DNA from: Rickettsiales bacterium
Lineage (GTDB): Bacteria > Pseudomonadota > Alphaproteobacteria > Methylaequorales > Methylaequoraceae
Direction of reading: 5' to 3'
DNA length: 12,251 nt
Assembly (NCBI GenBank): GCA_002715305.1
Contig: PAYV01000018.1
Span: 4,552-16,802, forward strand
The position numbers were made by a program, and so were the translations under genes. Under the pieces are notes generated by a model, which made no database searches, was not told the origin of the DNA, and saw only the letters and a program-made list of their open reading frames with translations. Below are positions 7,683 through 12,251 of the stretch, one piece after another. Within the stretch, counting starts at the first letter, position 1; the number at the start of each line of letters is the position of its first letter.

Positions 7683-8566
7683 TGTTTTTTTTTCAATTTT
7701 AATGTTTTAAGAATACCTTTTTCTATATTCACAAACCTTTTTTTTAGTATTTTAGCTGTATTAGAAATATCTGCAATCATATTTGGTGATGATTCTGCTG
7801 TAATTTCGATTTTTGGTTTTATTTTTAGATGTTTAGAAATAATGTTTATTATTTCAAGCAAATTTGTTTTATAGCTTCCACTAATATTGAAGGTTCCTTT
7901 AATTTCAGAGCTTATTATTTCATTGAGTAAATCTATAGCATCATCAATGTAAATTGGGTTAAAACTCATTCCTTGTTTACCCTGAATTTTAATAAGTTCT
8001 TTTTCTTTAATTTTTTTTATAATTCTTGGAATTAGAAATTTAGCATCTTGCTCTGGTCCATAAGGATAGAAGATTCTTAATATAGTTATATTTAAAATTT
8101 TATCATAAATTTTACATAATTTTTCAGATATTTCTTTGTTACAAAAATAATAAGAAATTTTTTCATCTAATTTATATTTAAAAGGAAAATCTTCCTTTAT
8201 TGGTTTATTATAGTTTCCGTAGAGACCTCCTGTTGAAGCAAAAATAAAGTTTTTTACACCAATTTTATGTGACCAATCTAATAAAAAAGCTGTGGAGGAT
8301 GTATTAACTTTAAAAGTTTCGTAAGCATAATTTGGAAATGACCTGTATTTATCAGAACTAATTAAATGGATTACTGTATCGATATTATTAGGTAAATTTA
8401 TTATTGGAATATCGTATGAAAGATTATGTTCAATATATCTAACATTCTTATTTGTTGAGTTTTGATAACTTCTTACCAAACACCAAACGTTATAATTTTT
8501 AACTAGTTTTTTTACTAATTTTTTTCCAATAAAACCTGTTGACCCAGTTATTAATAAATTTTTCAT
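7679..8566 (-). CDS. NAD-dependent nucleotide-sugar epimerase/reductase (295 aa)
   Basis: Extended short-chain dehydrogenase fold. The N-terminus has the dinucleotide-binding GSTGFIG (8-14) after a hydrophobic strand. FASTGGLYGN (109-118) provides the catalytic Ser/Thr region (S111/T112), and Tyr140-Phe-Cys-Asn-Lys144 is the YxxxK catalytic pair. LRIFYPYGPEQ (163-173) is the usual substrate-binding segment, and NPIYIDDAIDLL (203-214) is the conserved epimerase helix region. Such enzymes epimerise or reduce keto intermediates of UDP-, GDP- or dTDP-sugars. The 4,6-dehydratase signature is not obvious, so epimerase or 4-ketoreductase is favoured. It starts with a TAATG overlap with the deacetylase-like gene upstream and overlaps the methyltransferase gene by four bases. 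The substrate is unknown. Confidence 0.88.
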   Translation of the reverse strand: MKNLLITGSTGFIGKKLVKKLVKNYNVWCLVRSYQNSTNKNVRYIEHNLSYDIPIINLPNNIDTVIHLISSDKYRSFPNYAYETFKVNTSSTAFLLDWSHKIGVKNFIFASTGGLYGNYNKPIKEDFPFKYKLDEKISYYFCNKEISEKLCKIYDKILNITILRIFYPYGPEQDAKFLIPRIIKKIKEKELIKIQGKQGMSFNPIYIDDAIDLLNEIISSEIKGTFNISGSYKTNLLEIINIISKHLKIKPKIEITAESSPNMIADISNTAKILKKRFVNIEKGILKTLKLKKKQ

Positions 8567-9303
8567 TATTTTTTAAAAAATTCTTTTTTAAAAGAACCTT
8601 CATTATCAATTAAGTAATTTTTATAATTTTCATTATGATTAGCAATGATATTTTTCCATTTATGCATAATATTAATACTCTTTGATGTCCACCATTGAGG
8701 ATGAATTAAAAGTTGAATATTATCATCTTCTTTTTTAAAGTATTCTAATAAACAAGCTTCATTCGTTAATCTCAGGTTTGAATCAGATCTATAAGTTATT
8801 CTTTTAAATAACTTATCATCGTAGGTATGATTTCTGCTTAATCTTATTTTTTTATTAAGAATTTTTTTTGAAGGTTGATGTAGGCTCACAAAAGTATTTT
8901 CTAAAAAAAATTCATCTTTAAAAAACTTATACTCTAATTCAAGTTGATTATTAATTTGTTTAATATTTAGTTTTTTGTCAAAATGAAAATGAAGTCCAAT
9001 GTGATGGTTATTTTTTTGGATAGATCTTAGAATATTTTTAGACTCTAATTGCAGTAAATTATAATCACCACTTCTTATCATAAAGAAATAATTGGCTTTT
9101 ATACCCATTGATTTTTCAATTTTAGACATTTTTAGTGCAGCATTAAGATCCTGATCAATATCATGTCTTAAAATGCAAATCTTGGTTTTATTTTTAGAGT
9201 TTAGATATTCATTAAATGATAAAAACTCCCAATTATTTTCAAGTGCTGCATTTATAATACTTTTAAAATAGTTATAGGTATAATAATTTTTATTAATCTT
9301 CAT
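8566..9303 (-). CDS. Polysaccharide deacetylase-like protein (CE4/NodB superfamily, 245 aa)
   Basis: Residues 44-50 are ILRHDID, the altered first NodB motif, in which Asp48 and Asp50 are the likely catalytic base and metal ligand. Residues 101-107 are HIGLHFH, the second motif with metal-binding histidines. IKANYFFMIRSGDYN (68-82), VSLHQPS (139-145), YRSDSN (171-176) and LIHPQWW (199-205) complete the barrel motifs of a subgroup common in polysaccharide loci. The family removes acetyl groups from N-acetylated sugars using a divalent metal. No signal peptide is seen, so it probably acts in the cytoplasm on a nucleotide sugar or lipid-linked intermediate. The start codon ATG at 9303 lies 11 bases inside the end of the upstream glycosyltransferase gene. 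Activity is inferred from motifs, and specificity is unknown. Confidence 0.83.
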   Translation of the reverse strand: MKINKNYYTYNYFKSIINAALENNWEFLSFNEYLNSKNKTKICILRHDIDQDLNAALKMSKIEKSMGIKANYFFMIRSGDYNLLQLESKNILRSIQKNNHHIGLHFHFDKKLNIKQINNQLELEYKFFKDEFFLENTFVSLHQPSKKILNKKIRLSRNHTYDDKLFKRITYRSDSNLRLTNEACLLEYFKKEDDNIQLLIHPQWWTSKSINIMHKWKNIIANHNENYKNYLIDNEGSFKKEFFKK

Positions 9304-10405
9304 ATCCTAAATCCATGTAAACTGATTTCAGCTTTTTTGCTATAACAGTATTATTGTGATATTTATTTACAAATTTTTTTACCATTTTACTTCTTTGATT
9401 AAGAATCTCCTTGTTCTGAAGAATGAATTTAAGAGTATCTTTTAACCTTGATAGATTTGAAATAAATAAGCCTGATTCACTAATATAAGGATTTTTTTTG
9501 ATAATATTATTTCTAACAAATGTTATTGTAGGTATTCCAAGGCTCATACTTTCAACTTGAAAATTTGCATAGTCCCCCATTCTTAGTTTTCCTATACTTA
9601 AGTGACAACTCTTTAATTCATTAATAACCTCATCAAATTTCTTATCTTTTAGATAAATAAAATCTATTAGAAATCCCTCATTCTTTAGCTGATTAATTAC
9701 TTTAATTATTTGATTTGTACCCTCAATAATTGGTTGGTTGGAAGCATGAATGATCTTAATAAATTTTTTAGGTGTTTGATAATAATTTTTCTCATTAATT
9801 GAAAAAAAAGGTATGTGAGTGGCCTCTGGGTAAAAATCTAATAAATCTCTAGTAGTCACAAGAATTTTATTAGCATACTTTATAATGTGTTTTTTATCTC
9901 TGTGCTCATTAGAAAGAATTTTCTCAGTTTTTTTTTTACTATTTTTACCAACGGAAAGTAGTTTTAATATTGTCTTGTTGTCTCTAGCTTCATTACCCCT
10001 AAAATGGATGATAATTTTTGTTCCGGATAATTTCAAAAATAAAATTTCCCATCCGGTAATTGATGGAGTATACAAAAAATGAATATGAATGATTTTGTAT
10101 TTTATTAAAAATGTCCAAAGGAAAAAAAACTCTTTATAAAAATAAAAGTTATAACCTCTTGGAAAATTAAAATCAAATTTGCTCCAGGTACTACTTTTTC
10201 CAATTGATAAATAATGTATAGAAGAAATTTTATTTAATTTAAGAATTTTCACAGTTCTGTAAGCTTGATGTATTGGATAAGAAATATGTAAGATATTTTT
10301 TTTTTTTTTAATATGTCTAAAAACCAAGCTTAGTAAAATATTTATTGGGAATAACGCCTTAATAAAAAGATTATTTATTAAAAACTTAAATCTTTCTTTA
10401 TTCAT
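9293..10405 (-). CDS. GT-B glycosyltransferase with membrane-near N-terminus (370 aa)
   Basis: Residues 11-30 are hydrophobic (NNLFIKALFPINILLSLVFR), suggesting a membrane anchor, then a lysine-rich stretch (33-36). The GT-B acceptor domain includes KIIHIHFLYTP (104-114) and KIIIHFRGNEA (130-140). The nucleotide-sugar domain includes IIHASNQP (218-225), IEGTNQIIKVINQL (227-240) and MGDYANFQVESMSLGIPTIT (276-295), where Glu285 and Gly290 match the ExMxxG pattern of family 1 transferases. This half aligns by eye with module 2 of the 899-residue protein. The role is likely transfer of one sugar during repeat-unit assembly at the inner face of the membrane. A run of 14 A on the coding strand lies at codons 33-37; see the separate entry. 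The gene overlaps its neighbours by 4 bases (aminotransferase side) and 11 bases (deacetylase side). No internal Met restarts before residue 276, so a frameshift in the tract should abolish it. Confidence 0.85.
   Translation of the reverse strand: MNKERFKFLINNLFIKALFPINILLSLVFRHIKKKKNILHISYPIHQAYRTVKILKLNKISSIHYLSIGKSSTWSKFDFNFPRGYNFYFYKEFFFLWTFLIKYKIIHIHFLYTPSITGWEILFLKLSGTKIIIHFRGNEARDNKTILKLLSVGKNSKKKTEKILSNEHRDKKHIIKYANKILVTTRDLLDFYPEATHIPFFSINEKNYYQTPKKFIKIIHASNQPIIEGTNQIIKVINQLKNEGFLIDFIYLKDKKFDEVINELKSCHLSIGKLRMGDYANFQVESMSLGIPTITFVRNNIIKKNPYISESGLFISNLSRLKDTLKFILQNKEILNQRSKMVKKFVNKYHNNTVIAKKLKSVYMDLGYED
10296..10309 (-). repeat. 14-base A tract near 5' end of glycosyltransferase gene
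   Basis: The plus strand has an uninterrupted run of 14 T, read as AAA AAA AAA AAA AA(T) on the coding strand, encoding Lys33-36 and the start of Asn37. It is the longest homopolymer I see in the window. Read by hand, one added A gives a TAA about 20 codons later and one lost A gives a TGA about 15 codons later. It is therefore a possible on/off slippage site, either in the DNA (phase variation) or in the transcript. Confidence 0.7.
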
Positions 10406-11547
10406 AAAAATTTTGTAAAGAAAATATTAAGTTTCCTAATTACAAAATTATAGTCATCTTTTTTCATACAATTATGTAAAGGAATAGCAATCGAATTATT
10501 CTCCCATTCAAATGCATTGGGAAAATCATTTTTTTTAAATCCAAATATTTTTTTATAATAATTTAATTGGGGTATGGAGTGAGTGCCTGGCCTGCTCTGA
10601 ATATTAGACATCGAAAGATACTCAATTAATTGATTTCTTATTTTCTTATTTTTAACTTTAAAAACATATGATTGAAAACTATTCAAAAGATTATCATTAT
10701 TTAAGTATGGAATAAAAATATCTTTATATTGTTTTAAATTTCTATTATAAATTGCAGCCCATTTATTTCTTTGATTAATAAATATTTTCAATTTTTTAAG
10801 TTGGCTAAAACCAACCGCTGCTTGAATATCTGTATACCTATAATTAAAACCAAGACAATTAAAGTTTGGCATATATGAATTTCCCTTTTTTAATTTTTGT
10901 AGACTAGAAAAGCTTGCACCATGATCTTTTAATTCTTTAATTTTTTTGTAAAGTCTTTTATTATTTGTTAGGATCATTCCACCCTCACCTGTTGAAATTA
11001 ATTTTCTTGGATGAAAAGAAAAGATTGCAAAATCAGAATGACTTCCAGAATAATAACCATCTCTCATTGAACCAGAAGCACACGCAGAGTCTTCAATTAA
11101 TTTAATATGTTTTGGAAGCTTTTTTCTCAAATTCTTTGTATCTACCATTAGTCCAAAAAGATTTACAATTAATACAGCCACGGTGTTTTTTGTTATTGTT
11201 TTAAGAATCCTATCAATATCTACATTGAAACTTTCTTTTTCAACATCAACAAAAACGGTTTTTAAATTATTATAAAGAATTGAATTTGCTGATGTAATCC
11301 ATGAAAAAGCCGGAACAATTACTTCAGAACCTGGTTTAAACTTAAAACTTAAAAGTGATAGATGTAATCCAGCTGTCGCTGAACTTACAGCAACTGCAAA
11401 TTTGGCATTGTGATATTTAGCAAATTCATTTTCAAACCTTTCTGTAACTGGACCATGCGTGTGCCATCCACTTTTAATGGTTCTCTCAACATCTTTTAGG
11501 CATTTGTCATCTATATATGGAGAAGAAATATTAATCTTAGATTTCAT
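10402..11547 (-). CDS. DegT/DnrJ/EryC1/StrS sugar aminotransferase (381 aa)
   Basis: PLP-dependent nucleotide-sugar aminotransferase of the DegT family. The Schiff-base lysine is Lys182 in FSFHPRKLISTGEGGM (176-191); Asp153 in IEDSACASG (151-159) pairs with the PLP ring nitrogen. SSATAGLHLSL (55-65) is the phosphate-binding segment and NYRYTDIQAAVG (235-246) the conserved substrate/dimer motif. Length and motifs are typical of enzymes such as perosamine or dTDP-4-amino-4,6-dideoxyhexose synthases, which convert a 4-keto (or 3-keto) sugar to an amino sugar with glutamate as donor. The FSFHPRK form is shared by several O-antigen aminotransferases. Its amine product is the natural substrate for the formyltransferase or LpxD-like enzyme in this island (inference). 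The ketone precursor must be made by a dehydratase outside the window. It starts 4 bases after the amidotransferase fragment and overlaps the downstream glycosyltransferase gene (ATGA). Confidence 0.92.
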   Translation of the reverse strand: MKSKINISSPYIDDKCLKDVERTIKSGWHTHGPVTERFENEFAKYHNAKFAVAVSSATAGLHLSLLSFKFKPGSEVIVPAFSWITSANSILYNNLKTVFVDVEKESFNVDIDRILKTITKNTVAVLIVNLFGLMVDTKNLRKKLPKHIKLIEDSACASGSMRDGYYSGSHSDFAIFSFHPRKLISTGEGGMILTNNKRLYKKIKELKDHGASFSSLQKLKKGNSYMPNFNCLGFNYRYTDIQAAVGFSQLKKLKIFINQRNKWAAIYNRNLKQYKDIFIPYLNNDNLLNSFQSYVFKVKNKKIRNQLIEYLSMSNIQSRPGTHSIPQLNYYKKIFGFKKNDFPNAFEWENNSIAIPLHNCMKKDDYNFVIRKLNIFFTKFL

Positions 11548-11551
11548 TATT

Positions 11552-12251
11552 TTATAGACCTATATTGAAAGTTTTAAGCATTTGATTTGCTTGTAAGAGA
11601 GACCAAATAAATAACCTTTTGTTTTCTTTTTTTTCCTTATGTCTGAGTATTATTTTTTTTACTTCTTTAAAATTTAATAATTCATAAATCGGTTGTTTGG
11701 AATTTAGAAGAATTTTTTTTATAAATGGAAAGCTTTGATTTCTAAACCAATCTTCATCAGGCCCTGTAAAACCTTTTTTTAACCTTTCACTACTACTTTT
11801 ATCAAAGAAATCTTTCATTAATTTTCTAATGATCAACTTCCCACTTTTATTTTGCTGATAAAAAATTTCATTTTTGGGACCAATTGCATTTTCGTTAATC
11901 TTGATATTAAATTTTTTCAAGTTACCTAGTTTAAACTTTACTGGAACTTTTTGGACAAAATCAACTAAATTATTATCAAGATAAGGCAACCTTAATTCAA
12001 TAGATGAGGCCATACTTAATTTGTCTTCAACAGCTAATAAAGCTTGCAAAAAGGTATTAGCCTCAAAATTTAAGGAAGCGTTTATAGAATCTACATAATT
12101 TATTTTTTTTTCATTATGATTAAATTTTGATTTAAATATCTCAAAAGTATCTATACTTTCATTTTTTACATTATTCAAAAAAATTCTTTTCTGTTCATCT
12201 TGGTCTGTAATTCTTTGCCAAATATTAAAATATAAATTGATAAAATCATTA
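11552..12251 (-). CDS. Asparagine-synthase-like amidotransferase, C-terminal part (cut by right edge)
   Basis: The minus-strand frame is open from the TAA at 11552-11554 to the window end, giving 232 visible codons. A TTG at 12176-12178 might be taken as a start, but the frame continues upstream (NDFINLYFNIWQRITDQ...), so the gene is truncated by the window. MASSIELRLPYLDNNLV (from 12013 down) is the synthetase motif seen as MAxSLEvRxPFLD in asparagine synthases. SERLKKGFTGPDEDWF further on matches the KKGFxxPxxxWL segment near the C-terminus. The glutaminase domain and PP-loop would be upstream, off the window. It differs in sequence from the complete amidotransferase at 405-2165, so the island has two such enzymes. 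It stands 4 bases before the aminotransferase gene, making it the first visible gene of the operon. A uronamide-forming role is inferred; ordinary asparagine synthesis is not excluded. Confidence 0.85.
   Translation of the reverse strand, partial: NDFINLYFNIWQRITDQDEQKRIFLNNVKNESIDTFEIFKSKFNHNEKKINYVDSINASLNFEANTFLQALLAVEDKLSMASSIELRLPYLDNNLVDFVQKVPVKFKLGNLKKFNIKINENAIGPKNEIFYQQNKSGKLIIRKLMKDFFDKSSSERLKKGFTGPDEDWFRNQSFPFIKKILLNSKQPIYELLNFKEVKKIILRHKEKKENKRLFIWSLLQANQMLKTFNIGL

Noticed and set aside
7662..7874. Open frame of 70 codons on the plus strand over the epimerase gene
   Set aside because: It is hydrophobic by composition only, because reverse-complemented Lys/Asn codons read as Phe/Ile; it lies inside a clear gene.
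9885..10082. Open frame of 65 codons on the plus strand within the glycosyltransferase gene
   Set aside because: Antisense shadow without start context or domain.
12176..12178. TTG as the start codon of the partial amidotransferase
   Set aside because: The frame stays open upstream to the window end with plausible residues, and the family needs a much longer N-terminal part, so the gene is truncated by the window.
1..12251. CRISPR arrays, tRNA/rRNA genes, insertion sequences or integrase genes
   Set aside because: No regularly spaced repeats, no cloverleaf-like GC-rich segments and no transposase motifs were seen on either strand.

Overview
The window is very AT-rich (by eye about one quarter G+C, not counted). 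Its proteins are loaded with Lys, Asn, Ile and Phe, and its genes are packed with overlapping start and stop codons. This fits a streamlined marine alphaproteobacterium such as SAR11/Pelagibacterales. That assignment rests on composition and gene content only; no rRNA or marker gene is present. The content is a surface-polysaccharide (O-antigen/capsule type) biosynthesis island of the kind found in hypervariable genome regions.

Layout. Ten of the eleven genes lie on the minus strand. In transcription order from the right edge: a C-terminal piece of an asparagine-synthase-like amidotransferase (11552-12251, cut by the window end); a DegT-type sugar aminotransferase (10402-11547); a glycosyltransferase (9293-10405); a CE4-like polysaccharide deacetylase (8566-9303); an NAD-dependent epimerase/reductase (7679-8566); a SAM methyltransferase (6738-7682); and an 899-residue protein that looks like two glycosyltransferases joined end to end (4042-6741). 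These genes overlap or are 4 bases apart, so they form one probable operon. A single plus-strand gene, a sugar N-formyltransferase (3121-4041), follows; its stop codon directly abuts the stop of the double glycosyltransferase. Beyond it, divergent across a 74-bp gap, are an LpxD-like acyltransferase (2165-3046) and a second asparagine-synthase-like amidotransferase (405-2165), joined by a TAATG overlap. After a 168-bp gap comes the N-terminal part of a FemAB/GNAT-like acyltransferase (1-236), cut by the left edge.

How the genes may work together (inference). The epimerase/reductase and the aminotransferase would make a nucleotide-activated amino sugar, which the formyltransferase and the LpxD-like enzyme could N-formylate or N-acylate. 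The methyltransferase and the two amidotransferases would add O/N-methyl and carboxamide (uronamide-type) groups. Three glycosyltransferase modules would assemble the repeat, and the deacetylase-like protein would trim acetyl groups. No polymerase, flippase or 4,6-dehydratase is visible, so part of the pathway lies outside the window. The most unusual points are a 14-base A tract near the 5' end of one glycosyltransferase gene, the double-glycosyltransferase architecture with a cysteine cluster, and the inverted formyltransferase gene with zero-gap convergent stops.
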